DNA of 64,000 nt from Gorillibacterium massiliense (GCF_000455485.1 NZ_CBQR020000149.1:61190-125189), one strand, 5' to 3'; shown: positions 18,356-26,789, numbered from the stretch's first letter. Numbers and translations are program-made. Notes: generated from the letters alone by a model not told the origin.

Positions 18356-18524
18356 AGGCGAATCTCCTCCGGGCTTTTTCCATTAGCCTATGCGGCAGGG
18401 AGAGTGGCGGTGCGGCAGGTGTGGACAAAATTGCAAATACAAAGACCAAAATGGAACATTTCCGATTCGGAACGTTAATGGTATGATCAGTCTGGATAAC
18501 CCCGAAAGGATGGATCTAGCGCAG

Positions 18525-19868
18525 ATGAAAATGAAATGGATTTCAACGACGTATGTAGAGGAAAAAAAGCAGCAAACGGAAAGCGAAAGCGCCTTTCAAC
18601 CGGACAAAGGAACGGAGATGCTGGCGGTCAACGTGTACCCCGGAGTAGAGTACCAAACCTTTGACGGATTCGGTGCTGCAATCACCGAAGCTGCTGGTCA
18701 CACCTTTTCGCTGATGAGCGCGGAAAAGCAGAAGCAGATTTTGGATGCCTACTACGGCAAGGACGGAAACCGCTATAACCTGGTGCGGACGCATATCGAC
18801 AGCAGCGACTTTTCTCTGGGTCAATATGCGGCGATGAACGATCCGGAGGACCGGGAGTTCCGCTCTTTTGATCTGAGCCGGGACGAGCAATACATTTTGC
18901 CGCTTTTGAACAGAGCGGAGGAAACTGCCGGCCGCAAAATGCAGGTGATGCTCACTCCGTGGTCGCCCCCTTCGTTTATGAAGTCCAACGGGCAGCGCGT
19001 GGGCGGCGGCTCGCTTTTGCCGGAGTATCGGGCTTTTTGGGCGGATTACATCTGCCACTATATAAAAGAATACCAAAGCCGCGGTGTGAACGTCGAAATG
19101 ATCACGATCCAAAACGAACCGATCGCCGTGCAAAAATGGGACAGCTGCATCTACACCGCCGAAGAGGAAAAAGTGTTCCTGCGCAACTTCCTGTACCCGG
19201 CTATGGAGAAGAACGGGCTGACGGATATCGCCGTGAACATTTGGGACCACAACAAAGAGCGGGTGTTCGAACGGGCTTGCGACATCATTGACGAGGAAAC
19301 GGACCGGATGGTGCAGGGCGTGGCGTTCCACTGGTACAGCGGCGACCATTTCGAAGGAGTTCAGCTCGTACGGGACAAATTCCCGCAGAAAAAGCTTATC
19401 TTCACCGAAGGCTGCGTCGAATACAGCCGGTTCAGCGATGCCGGCCAGTTGGAAAACGCGCAAATGTACGCCCATGATATTATCGGCAACATGAACGCGG
19501 GGATGACCGCTTTTATCGACTGGAACCTGCTGCTGAACAAGCAAGGCGGACCGAACCACGTAGGCAACTTCTGCGACGCTCCTGTCATGTGTGATACGGA
19601 TAACGACATCGTGCAGGAAAAGCTGTCCCTCACCTACATCGGCCACTTCAGCCGCCACATCGTGCCGGGCGCGAAGCGGATCGGGCTCAGCAAGTACACG
19701 GACAAGCTGGAAGCGACGGCCTTTAAGAACCCGGATGGTTCCCTGGTTCTGGTCTTCATGAACCGGACGAACAAGGAACTTCCGATCAAAATCCGGCTGA
19801 ACGGCCAGGTCGCCGACTTCACACTGCCGACTGGCGCCATCGCTACGGGGATTCTTCCGGCAGAGTAA
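18525..19868 (+). CDS. GH30 glycoside hydrolase, cytoplasmic (glucosylceramidase-like beta-glycosidase)
   Basis: About 447 residues with the GH30 barrel (TFDGFGAAITEAAG near the N-terminus), acid/base Glu198 in IQNEP and nucleophile Glu295 in FTEGC, followed by the C-terminal beta-domain. No signal peptide, so it probably cleaves imported beta-glucosides. I favour the ATG at 18525; the frame is open 45 codons further upstream, but a TATGAT -10-like box at 18482-18487 places transcription start inside that stretch. It stands alone, unlike the second GH30 gene at 44.6 kb, which sits with its own importer. Confidence 0.88.
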   Translation: MKMKWISTTYVEEKKQQTESESAFQPDKGTEMLAVNVYPGVEYQTFDGFGAAITEAAGHTFSLMSAEKQKQILDAYYGKDGNRYNLVRTHIDSSDFSLGQYAAMNDPEDREFRSFDLSRDEQYILPLLNRAEETAGRKMQVMLTPWSPPSFMKSNGQRVGGGSLLPEYRAFWADYICHYIKEYQSRGVNVEMITIQNEPIAVQKWDSCIYTAEEEKVFLRNFLYPAMEKNGLTDIAVNIWDHNKERVFERACDIIDEETDRMVQGVAFHWYSGDHFEGVQLVRDKFPQKKLIFTEGCVEYSRFSDAGQLENAQMYAHDIIGNMNAGMTAFIDWNLLLNKQGGPNHVGNFCDAPVMCDTDNDIVQEKLSLTYIGHFSRHIVPGAKRIGLSKYTDKLEATAFKNPDGSLVLVFMNRTNKELPIKIRLNGQVADFTLPTGAIATGILPAE

Positions 19869-19879
19869 CTTCTTATTGG

Positions 19880-19917
19880 ACAAGCCCCTCCGTCATCTGG
19901 ACGGAAGGGCTTGTTTC
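19880..19917 (+). terminator. Terminator after the GH30 gene
   Basis: A 15-bp stem with one mismatch (ACAAGCCC... / ...GGGCTTGT), 5-nt loop and a short T-rich tail separates the GH30 gene from the convergent ABC operon. Confidence 0.65.
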
Positions 19918-19936
19918 ATTCTGGCTTTCTTTTCTT

Positions 19937-20680
19937 TCAATAGTAAGCTGACTTTAGCAAGGCTTTCGTATAGTCCGATTGCGGATTGGCGAATACCGTT
20001 TCGGTCTCACCCCATTCTTGTATCGCTCCTGCCTTCATGACGGCCATCCGGTCGGTGAAGCCGGAAATCGTCTCGATTCGATGGGTGATGTATAAAATGG
20101 ACATTTCTTCCGTGCGCTTTAACGAAAGCAGTAGCCGGAGAATCTCATCTTCCGTGGACGGGTCCAGCGCCGAGGTTATTTCGTCAGCCACGAGCAGCTT
20201 CGGTGACATGGATAACGCTCTTGCAATGGCGATTCGTTGCTTCTGCCCGCCGGAGCATTCAGCCGGATATTTGTCCGAGTAGTCGGCAGGAAGCTTAACC
20301 TTGGCCAGAAGCTCCGCTGCCAAGCCGTAGGCTGCTTTCTTCGGATATCCGCTTAGCCTTAGCGGCTCTGCGACGATCTCCTTTACCCGCCAATAAGGAT
20401 TCATGGAACGGTCGGGATTTTGAAAGATCAGCTGCATGGCGGGGGTCGGTTTACTCGGTTTCGACGAAGGTGCCGGATCGTCCCATGCAATGGACCCGGC
20501 CGTCGGTTTTTGCAAGCCCATGATCAATTCCGCCAAGGTTGACTTGCCCGAGCCGCTCTCTCCGATCAAGGCGAATATCTCGTCTTTCCGCAGCGTGAAC
20601 GATACTTCATCCACCGCTTTGATGGGCTGGTCTTTGGTTTTGCCGGCGTAATGTTTCGATACCTTTTCCAAACGAAGCAT
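19937..20680 (-). CDS. Peptide/nickel-type ABC transporter ATP-binding protein (DppF/NikE-like)
   Basis: The 247-residue ATPase has Walker A GESGSGKST, signature CSGGQKQR, Walker B LLVADEIT and the H-loop in ITHRIE, in the order of DppF/OppF subunits. AGGGGTGAACGAAA precedes the ATG. It is the last gene of the seven-gene Fur-box operon and supplies the second ATPase next to the one fused to the permease in the preceding gene. It lacks the C-terminal oligopeptide extension that OppD/F subunits often carry, which is seen in nickel and opine importers. Confidence 0.9.
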   Translation of the reverse strand: MLRLEKVSKHYAGKTKDQPIKAVDEVSFTLRKDEIFALIGESGSGKSTLAELIMGLQKPTAGSIAWDDPAPSSKPSKPTPAMQLIFQNPDRSMNPYWRVKEIVAEPLRLSGYPKKAAYGLAAELLAKVKLPADYSDKYPAECSGGQKQRIAIARALSMSPKLLVADEITSALDPSTEDEILRLLLSLKRTEEMSILYITHRIETISGFTDRMAVMKAGAIQEWGETETVFANPQSDYTKALLKSAYY

Positions 20681-20713
20681 TTTCGTTCACCCCTTGCGAT
20701 TCATCCATCTTCT

Positions 20714-22270
20714 TCATGCGGTTTGCTCATCAAGCCGCTTACCGGCGTGTAGAACGATGGTCTGATCGGAAATGTGCCGGGCGGCGGGGAGGTCATGGGT
20801 AATGAGCAGCAGCGCCATCTGATGTTCCTTCACTTTGTTGACGAGCAGATCGAACACTTCTCTTTTCACAAGGGGATCCAGCGCTCCCGTCGGTTCATCG
20901 GCAATGAGTACCTTCGGCTTGTTAACGAGCGCAAGAGCGATCATCGCCCTACTTAACATCCCTCCGCTTAATTGGTGAGGATACATATTTACTACGTGCG
21001 CCCCAAGCTGGACTTCCTCCAAGGCTGCGATAGCGGCCGCTTTTTTTTGCGTTTGAGTCGTATGAAGCCGCATCGCCTCGAAAAACTGCCTGCCGATGGT
21101 CATAATCGGATTAAAGCTGCTCCTCGGATCTTGGAAGATGTAAGCGGCATCGATCCAACGCTGCATCCGGCCGGAATCGCCCGCTGCGTAGATGGGGAGG
21201 CCGTTTAATCTTATGGCGCCTTCCACCGACTCGTCTGGCAGGAGTCCGTATACCGCCCGGGCCACGGTCGTTTTGCCAGAGCCGGATTCTCCGACCAAGG
21301 AGGTGATGCTTCCTTGTTTTACCTCGAAGGAGATCGGATGGACGATGGTCTTTTCTCCGTAAGTCACCTTCATGTTGCGGACACTGATGGCACTGGTCTT
21401 TTCATCCGCTTTGGGCTCTTGTGGCTTATTCGGCAAGATTCGGCTCGGCTTACGATCGATCTTTGCTTCAAACCGATGGCCGGTCATCTTGCCTTCTCCG
21501 ATGAGGGCGAGCGCGATGATGAGCATCAGGATGGCGGTAGCAGGAGGCAAAATCATCCAGAGCCATGCATCCGTCACGAAGGTCTGCGTGCGCGAAAACG
21601 CGTCTTGCAGCATCCGCCCCCACGATACGGTGCTGGGATCGCCAATCCCAAGAAAGGAGATACTGGCTTCCATCGCCACCGCCGCTTGAAACGAGACGAC
21701 GAACTTGGTCCGTATCAACGGCCATAGAAAGGGCAGCAGATGCCTGCGCAAAATATAGCCGGTTTTTCCCCGGTAAAGCTGTGCCGCTCGCACGAATTCT
21801 CTTTCTTTGAGGGAGAGCACGGAGGCGCGGATGAGTTTCATATATCCCGGCCAGGTTAACAAGCTTAGCGTGAGGATCAATTGCCAAGTGCCGCCTCCCG
21901 TGAAGGACGCGACAATCAGGATCAATAGCAAAGAGGGAAGCACCAGCAGCATGTTTGCCAGACCGTCCAAAACCGGGTCGAGCTTTTTGGAGTAACCGGC
22001 GACGAGACCCAAGGCAGCGCTTAAAAACGTGCTGATCACCGCGACGGTAATGCCGATGATCAGGGTCGTCCTTGCTCCATAGACGAGCTGGCTGAACAGA
22101 TTCTGTCCAATGGCATTCGTGCCTAGCCAATAGTCATAAGACGGATGCATCAGCCGATCTCCGTCAATCGCATAGGGGGAAGACGTCATGATCAGCGGAC
22201 CGAATAGCGCGGTCAATCCATAAACGGCGAACAAAATCAAGCCAATGCGCTGAGACCAAGTTAGCTTCAT
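20714..22270 (-). CDS. Fused ABC permease-ATPase (DppC-DppD type)
   Basis: This 518-residue chain joins two subunits that are normally separate. Residues about 1-265 are a DppC/NikC-type permease (helices throughout, HPSYDYWLGTNAIGQNLFSQ, and an EAA-like loop near REFVRAAQLYRGKTGYILRR). Residues about 290-518 are an ATPase with Walker A GESGSGKTTVARAVYG (near 327), signature LSGGM, Walker B VLIADEPTGALDP and switch LLITHD. The signature LSGGM departs from LSGGQ. There is no stop or frameshift between the halves. The start overlaps the DppB-type stop (ATGA). The fusion fixes one permease to one ATPase, with the DppB-type permease and the next ATPase completing the importer. Confidence 0.92.
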   Translation of the reverse strand: MKLTWSQRIGLILFAVYGLTALFGPLIMTSSPYAIDGDRLMHPSYDYWLGTNAIGQNLFSQLVYGARTTLIIGITVAVISTFLSAALGLVAGYSKKLDPVLDGLANMLLVLPSLLLILIVASFTGGGTWQLILTLSLLTWPGYMKLIRASVLSLKEREFVRAAQLYRGKTGYILRRHLLPFLWPLIRTKFVVSFQAAVAMEASISFLGIGDPSTVSWGRMLQDAFSRTQTFVTDAWLWMILPPATAILMLIIALALIGEGKMTGHRFEAKIDRKPSRILPNKPQEPKADEKTSAISVRNMKVTYGEKTIVHPISFEVKQGSITSLVGESGSGKTTVARAVYGLLPDESVEGAIRLNGLPIYAAGDSGRMQRWIDAAYIFQDPRSSFNPIMTIGRQFFEAMRLHTTQTQKKAAAIAALEEVQLGAHVVNMYPHQLSGGMLSRAMIALALVNKPKVLIADEPTGALDPLVKREVFDLLVNKVKEHQMALLLITHDLPAARHISDQTIVLHAGKRLDEQTA

Positions 22271-23265
22271 CTTCCCACCTCGCCAGTCTCGGCTTTGCGG
22301 ATTCGCGGGTCCAAATAGGGATAAAGCAGATCCCCCAAGAAGTTCAGAACAAGCACAAATAGTGTCATCAAAAGGAACAATCCGTGCAAAAGCGGGTAAT
22401 CCCGGCCGAGAATCGCTTCTTGTAGCAATTTTCCGATTCCCGGATAAGCGAATACCGTCTCCACCAGAACGGAGCCGGCAATCAGCAATCCCACTCGAAC
22501 GAGAATCAGAGCGACCAAAGGCAGAGCCGCGTTACGGGCAATATGCCGAAAAAGGATTCCCCATGAGCCCACTCCTTTAGCAGAAGCGAACTCGACATAG
22601 GGCTCATGGCGGACACGAAGGGATTCATTGCGCATGAGCAAATAAATGCCCGCCATGCCTCCTAACGTCAAGGTTAAAGAGGGCAATGTGGCATGGCGAA
22701 TCACGTCAAAAGCCCGTTCCAACCAGGAATCCGACCGCAGGAAGGCAGTCTTTGCTCCGCTAAGGGGAAACCACTTTAATTTCGCAGCCAAGGCGATAAG
22801 AAGAATCATCCCGAGCAAAAACTCCGGAACCGAGCTGATGCCCAGCATGGATAGAAAGAAGCTGCGATCCGTTCGTCCTGGATATCGCCAAGCGGAGTAT
22901 AGCCCGGCCAAAAGCCCGATCAAAATGGAGAAGAGGCTTGCCGTTCCGACGATCAGCAAGGTCCAGGGCAAACGCTCCATAATGATTTCGTACACCGGGG
23001 CTTTGTGCGAAATGGATAAGCCGAAATCGAAGGTGACGATTCCTTTCAAATACCGAAGGAATTGGTCGCCCAACGAGTCATTTAAGTGATAGTACTCCAG
23101 CATGGCCGCCTTCTGTGCTTCTGTCAGGAACACAGCGCCTTCTTCGCCGCCGCCCGTAATATAGTCGACAGGCCCCCCCGGCAGAAGCCGGGGAAGCCAA
23201 AAGTTCAACAGAATAACGAACGCGAGCACGAGCAGATAGGATCGGTATTTTTTACTTCTTGGCAT
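22267..23265 (-). CDS. Peptide/nickel-type ABC transporter permease (DppB/NikB-like)
   Basis: The 332-residue membrane protein has the N-terminal helix and extracytoplasmic loop (PGGPVDYITGG), the core helices and the EAA region (GSWGILFRHIARNAALPLVA) of DppB/NikB permeases. It overlaps the binding-protein gene by 14 nt and the fused permease-ATPase by 4 nt, so the operon is translationally coupled. It would form the channel with the permease half of the next gene. Confidence 0.92.
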   Translation of the reverse strand: MPRSKKYRSYLLVLAFVILLNFWLPRLLPGGPVDYITGGGEEGAVFLTEAQKAAMLEYYHLNDSLGDQFLRYLKGIVTFDFGLSISHKAPVYEIIMERLPWTLLIVGTASLFSILIGLLAGLYSAWRYPGRTDRSFFLSMLGISSVPEFLLGMILLIALAAKLKWFPLSGAKTAFLRSDSWLERAFDVIRHATLPSLTLTLGGMAGIYLLMRNESLRVRHEPYVEFASAKGVGSWGILFRHIARNAALPLVALILVRVGLLIAGSVLVETVFAYPGIGKLLQEAILGRDYPLLHGLFLLMTLFVLVLNFLGDLLYPYLDPRIRKAETGEVGR

Positions 23266-24883
23266 CGATCAGGAACGCCTTGTTCTCCCAAAGCGGCATG
23301 CCGTCCGCGATGCCACCGTAGGTGTTTTTCCAGCCGTCGAACGTCTTGGCATTATGAATATCGTAAAACGGGCGATGGTACAGGACGAGAGTGGGCAATT
23401 CTTCGGCCAGAATGTCCTGCATTTGGTTGATGATTTCGTGGCGTTTCTCTGCATTGCCTTCCTGCATTTGCTGCTTGGCAAGGGCTTGGAACCCGTCCGC
23501 ATCAAACACCGTTCCGCGCGAAGCCAGCGTGTTGGCGGCTTGGCCGGAGAACCACAGGCGCAGGAAGTCTGGATCGCCGCTTACGCCAATGTGACCGGTA
23601 AGCGCCATATCGTATTTGTTTTCGCCCATCGCATCGGAGAACGCCGTAGAATCCAACTGATTGATCTTCAGATCAATGCCGACTGCTTTCAGCATTTCCT
23701 TCATCATGGCCGCTTCCTGACTATTCGAAGAGGTCATCAAGCTGAGCTTCAGATCTTGCCGGATTCCGTCGGCATTCTTTTTGTAGTCAAGCTCATCCAG
23801 GAGTTGTTCCGCTTTGGCTTGATCATAGGCATACTGCTTTACCTTTTCGTTATACCAGGGAGAATCCGGCGGGATGACGCCCCCACTGCCGACGATCGGA
23901 TCGCCGCCTGTCAGCTTGCGGGCCATTTCTTCGCGATTCAGCGCATAGGCGATGGCTTGGCGAAGCCGCTTGTCCTTTAGCTGGGAGTGCTCAAGATTGA
24001 AGGTAATGCGGACGACGCTGCCTGTTGGGTTGCTCTTGATTGTCTTGTAGCCTGCTTTCTCGGCTGTTTGGACGTCGGCGTAGTTGAAGGTAAAGGTTTG
24101 ATCGATCTCGCTGTTTTGCAAGGAAAGCAGCTTGTCGGAAACACTCACATAAGCAATTTCCTTAACGAGGACATTGCCTTTGAAATAATCGTCGTTGGCT
24201 TCGTAAAGATATTGACCCGAGGTCGAGTCGTATTCCTTCAGCTTATATGGACCCGTTCCGATGAGAGCGGCCTTCTCTTGAAATTCAACCGGTTTTGTGA
24301 CGGACTCCCAAATATGCTGTGGAAGGATCGGCACGATGCCTACCAAATCGCTGAGGAAAGGCGCATACGGGTTGTTCAGGTGGAAGGCGACCGTCAAATC
24401 GTCGATTTTTTCCACGCTTTTGATCTGGCTGATATCTCCGTTCCAATTGAAGGGGTGGGTCTTGTAATAAGTGAAGCTGAAAACGACATCGTCCGCCGTG
24501 AAGGCCTCGCCGTCATGCCATTTCACGTTCTCTTCGAGTTTGAAGGTGTAGGTGAGCCCATCCTCGGAGATCTCCCACGACTTGGCAAGCCACGGAATGA
24601 CGCCTGTGTCGTCTTTCCAAGTCAGCGTATCGAAAAGATAGGAATTGCGGAGGTAACCAAAAGGTCCGGATGAACTGAAAGTGAAAGGGGAAGGGAAGCC
24701 GACGTTGCTGCCGGCGATTTTCAGCATGGGTACAGTCGAAGATGCCGGAGTTGCCGTCCCTTGCTCACCAGTCGTGGCGGCAGGAGCCTGACTTGCAGTG
24801 GAATCGGTCTTCTTGTTTCCTTCAGCGCATCCCGTCACAACGAAGATAAGAGTTAGAATGATCAGAAGCATGGATTTTCTCAT
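23252..24883 (-). CDS. ABC transporter substrate-binding lipoprotein, SBP family 5 (peptide/nickel/metallophore type)
   Basis: The 543-residue lipoprotein has lipobox VTGC (Cys about 19), a Ser/Thr/Pro-rich linker and the family 5 fold with diagnostic stretches TLTWKDDTGVIPWLAKSWEI and YTFKLEENVKWHDGEAFTAD. Family 5 proteins bind peptides, free or chelated nickel, haem or metallophores. The two Fur-box-like sites at the operon start favour an iron-related ligand (a siderophore, opine-type metallophore or haem-related compound) over nutritional peptides, but the pocket residues cannot be judged here. AAGGAGG precedes the start. Confidence 0.9.
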   Translation of the reverse strand: MRKSMLLIILTLIFVVTGCAEGNKKTDSTASQAPAATTGEQGTATPASSTVPMLKIAGSNVGFPSPFTFSSSGPFGYLRNSYLFDTLTWKDDTGVIPWLAKSWEISEDGLTYTFKLEENVKWHDGEAFTADDVVFSFTYYKTHPFNWNGDISQIKSVEKIDDLTVAFHLNNPYAPFLSDLVGIVPILPQHIWESVTKPVEFQEKAALIGTGPYKLKEYDSTSGQYLYEANDDYFKGNVLVKEIAYVSVSDKLLSLQNSEIDQTFTFNYADVQTAEKAGYKTIKSNPTGSVVRITFNLEHSQLKDKRLRQAIAYALNREEMARKLTGGDPIVGSGGVIPPDSPWYNEKVKQYAYDQAKAEQLLDELDYKKNADGIRQDLKLSLMTSSNSQEAAMMKEMLKAVGIDLKINQLDSTAFSDAMGENKYDMALTGHIGVSGDPDFLRLWFSGQAANTLASRGTVFDADGFQALAKQQMQEGNAEKRHEIINQMQDILAEELPTLVLYHRPFYDIHNAKTFDGWKNTYGGIADGMPLWENKAFLIDAKK

Positions 24884-24925
24884 TTTGAAAGGTTATCCTC
24901 CTTGATTGTCTTTGTGAGATGCCCG

Positions 24926-25531
24926 TTATATTTTTCCGTTTGCCAGCCAGGGCAGGAACCCATTCAGAAAACGTTCCGTAGCCGGCATGAAATAGGAGCC
25001 GTAATGATATTCGGGGTCCAGGGTCGTTAAGATCAAAGTGCCCGATGTGCTTTTTTTGTCGACGTACAAAATGGAGCCGTCATTCTCGATCTTAATAAGC
25101 GATTCGACTTCATGCTCGGGGAAAAAGACGCCGTGATAATGCCAGGTTGCATCTTCCAGTTGGATATAGTTGAACAGGTCGTGTTCCGGTTTGGTCAAAA
25201 CCAGGCCGCTCTTTGCTTCCGGTTCCCGCCACCACCAAAAGTTGGTCGGACGGAACTCCCAGCGGTGCCCGCTAAACCACGGGTTCGGCTGGGCGCCTAG
25301 AGCGACGGCGATTTTTCCCTGCTGCAAAAACGATTGGATGGCGTGCATATGGCGCGTAATCATCCCTTGATGAATCTGCGAAGGAACGATGAGGATATCG
25401 AACCGCTCAAGATCGTTCTCCGTCAGCTTAGGCAGGTATACCATTTCTTCGATGTACGGCTTGTATTTCGGGTCCGTGAACGTACGGTGCTGATGGGAGC
25501 TGCCCGCGTAAAGAACCGCTATTCTGCGCAT
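24926..25531 (-). CDS. Class-I glutamine-amidotransferase-fold-like protein, paralog B (ThuA-like)
   Basis: The 201-residue soluble protein is not assigned to a named family with certainty. Its alternation RRIAVLYAGSSH - LERFDILIVPSQIHQG - IQSFLQQGKIAVALGA - QPNPWFSGHRWEF resembles the flavodoxin-like core of ThuA/GATase1-like proteins. At the place where the upstream neighbour has FCGH, this protein has ALGA, so a catalytic Cys is missing there. The C-terminal half contains WHYHGVF and ILTTLDPEYHYGSYF. It overlaps the upstream paralog by 13 nt and has GAGGAGG upstream. The role is likely tied to metal or metallophore handling because of the operon. Confidence 0.6.
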   Translation of the reverse strand: MRRIAVLYAGSSHQHRTFTDPKYKPYIEEMVYLPKLTENDLERFDILIVPSQIHQGMITRHMHAIQSFLQQGKIAVALGAQPNPWFSGHRWEFRPTNFWWWREPEAKSGLVLTKPEHDLFNYIQLEDATWHYHGVFFPEHEVESLIKIENDGSILYVDKKSTSGTLILTTLDPEYHYGSYFMPATERFLNGFLPWLANGKI

Positions 25532-26175
25532 TCTTGACCCCTCCTCGTCTGCAGCGCCTGGTATTCGTCGTAAAGGAAGCGCTTGAACTGATCTCCGATC
25601 CTTCCCGCGCTATTGGTCGAGTGCCGATAGCCTAAAAGATTCCTACCTGAGTGCACGATGATGGTTCCTTGACTGCTGAGTCGGTCAATGTAGGTGACCG
25701 GCTCGTCTCCCGGCAGCCGTAGCAGTACTTCTGCTCCTGCGGGAAGGGGATGATGCCCTCTGGCAAAGAATCCGGCTACTCCTTTGTTGTATGTAATGTC
25801 GTCTGAAAGCACACCTTCGAAGATCGGATGATCGAGCACCGTAACCGTGTAATCGAGATGGTGGTGGATGGTCTTGGGAACGAATAAGGACGCTCCCGGT
25901 ATCCAGGGTCGAAACAGGTGTCCGCAAAAGACGAGGATATGGCCTTGATTCAGGAACGCCTCGATGTGCTCCTGTTCTTCCAGCATGAGTTCCTGATCAA
26001 TGAACTCGTCGACGATGAGGAATTTATGTCCGGTTTCGCAAAGATCGTAATCTATCAGGTCGTACTGATCCAGCACCTTCATATTCGGATCAAGCTGGCT
26101 GTCGCGGACGTTCTGCTCGCTGAAGCTCGCTCCGGAGTCCAGGAAAAGAAAGTCCGCTTCCGTTTTCCGATTCAT
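25519..26175 (-). CDS. Class-I glutamine-amidotransferase-fold-like protein, paralog A
   Basis: The 218-residue soluble protein shares its layout with the next gene: HKFLIVDEFIDQ, then IEAFLNQGHILVFCGHLFRP (compare FLQQGKIAVALGAQPNP), then PW-PG. The Cys in FCGH is where a GATase nucleophile elbow would be expected, but no Gln/Glu-His dyad is evident to me. Several His-rich patches (IHHHLDY, ARGHHPLP) could bind metal. The start (AGGAGGCTCTC then ATG) overlaps the FmdE-like gene's stop. The tandem pair seems to come from an old duplication. Function unknown. Confidence 0.6.
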   Translation of the reverse strand: MNRKTEADFLFLDSGASFSEQNVRDSQLDPNMKVLDQYDLIDYDLCETGHKFLIVDEFIDQELMLEEQEHIEAFLNQGHILVFCGHLFRPWIPGASLFVPKTIHHHLDYTVTVLDHPIFEGVLSDDITYNKGVAGFFARGHHPLPAGAEVLLRLPGDEPVTYIDRLSSQGTIIVHSGRNLLGYRHSTNSAGRIGDQFKRFLYDEYQALQTRRGQECAE

Positions 26176-26696
26176 GAGAGCCTCCTGATCTCGAGCAGTT
26201 CGTCTTGCGGAAGCGTCAATGCACGTTCGCATAGATCGGACCTCAGTTGCTCGTTAGCGGCAGCTTCATCTTTCGTCATCGTGCCTTCTCTGCCTTTTTT
26301 TAAATAATCGTAGAATACGGCAGGCAGAAAATTAGGTTTTAACGCGACTTCAACCGCTGCCCCATTGGAGTTGGAAATCACGAAGGCATACGATTGCGGT
26401 CGATGGGGGTCATATTGCGCCACCGGATAATGCACATCGACGGTATAGGCCCCACGTGTCACCACCCGGGTCGTGAATTCAAACGCGTCGCGGAAGCCGG
26501 GACCCGCGTGGCCGGAGCGTATGCGGATGTCTGCCCGTTCCGGGGCATCGGTGCCGTACAGCTCGGCGAAGGCGGCCTGAACGACGCGAAAACCGACGCC
26601 GATCGCCATTAACGCCAAGTTGCCATGGTAGTTGCGAAGCTCGGAAAACCGCAGGACCAGCACCTCGCCACGGTCTTTTACCTGCAAGACAGTCAT
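26172..26696 (-). CDS. FmdE-like protein, first gene of the Fur-box operon
   Basis: The 174-residue protein resembles the FmdE family (formylmethanofuran dehydrogenase subunit E-like) in order of motifs: YHGNLALMAIGVGFRVVQAA corresponds to the FHGHxxPGLAxGYR helix, SGHAGPGFRDAFEF to the central metal-site segment, VALKP to the strand before the C-terminal helix, and ERALTLPQDELLEI to the family's closing ILxLPDEELFxV. The Cys residues of typical FmdE proteins are absent, though His in YHGN remains. FmdE-like proteins are often near metal transporters. I chose the ATG at 26696 with GGGGAGAGG upstream; spacing is rather long. This assignment is by eye. Confidence 0.5.
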   Translation of the reverse strand: MTVLQVKDRGEVLVLRFSELRNYHGNLALMAIGVGFRVVQAAFAELYGTDAPERADIRIRSGHAGPGFRDAFEFTTRVVTRGAYTVDVHYPVAQYDPHRPQSYAFVISNSNGAAVEVALKPNFLPAVFYDYLKKGREGTMTKDEAAANEQLRSDLCERALTLPQDELLEIRRLS

Positions 26697-26737
26697 GAAG
26701 AAAAAGCACCTCTCCCCTAATAAAAATTGATTATCAA

Positions 26738-26752
26738 TGATAATCATTATCA
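26738..26752. promoter_or_regulatory. Fur box 1
   Basis: TGATAATCATTATCA matches the 7-1-7 Fur consensus TGATAATnATTATCA at every position. It lies 42 bp before the FmdE-like start codon and downstream of the proposed -10 box. Confidence 0.85.
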
Positions 26753-26760
26753 ATAAGATA

Positions 26761-26789
26761 TCAATAATGAGAATCATTATCAATGTCAA
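26761..26789 (-). promoter_or_regulatory. Promoter of the Fur-box operon
   Basis: On the minus strand a perfect TTGACA (26789-26784), a 17-bp spacer and TATTGA (26766-26761). The spacer carries the second Fur box, so repressor binding would exclude RNA polymerase. Confidence 0.65.
26768..26782. promoter_or_regulatory. Fur box 2, in the promoter spacer
   Basis: TGAGAATCATTATCA differs from the 7-1-7 consensus at one position. Its centre is 30 bp from that of box 1, about three helical turns, which would allow cooperative binding on one face. A related repressor of the Fur family (such as Zur) is a weaker alternative. Confidence 0.8.

Noticed and set aside
18543-19883. 446-codon minus-strand open frame opposite the first GH30 gene
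   Set aside because: The plus strand encodes a clear GH30 enzyme with both catalytic Glu; the antisense frame has no family features or ribosome site and reflects codon bias.
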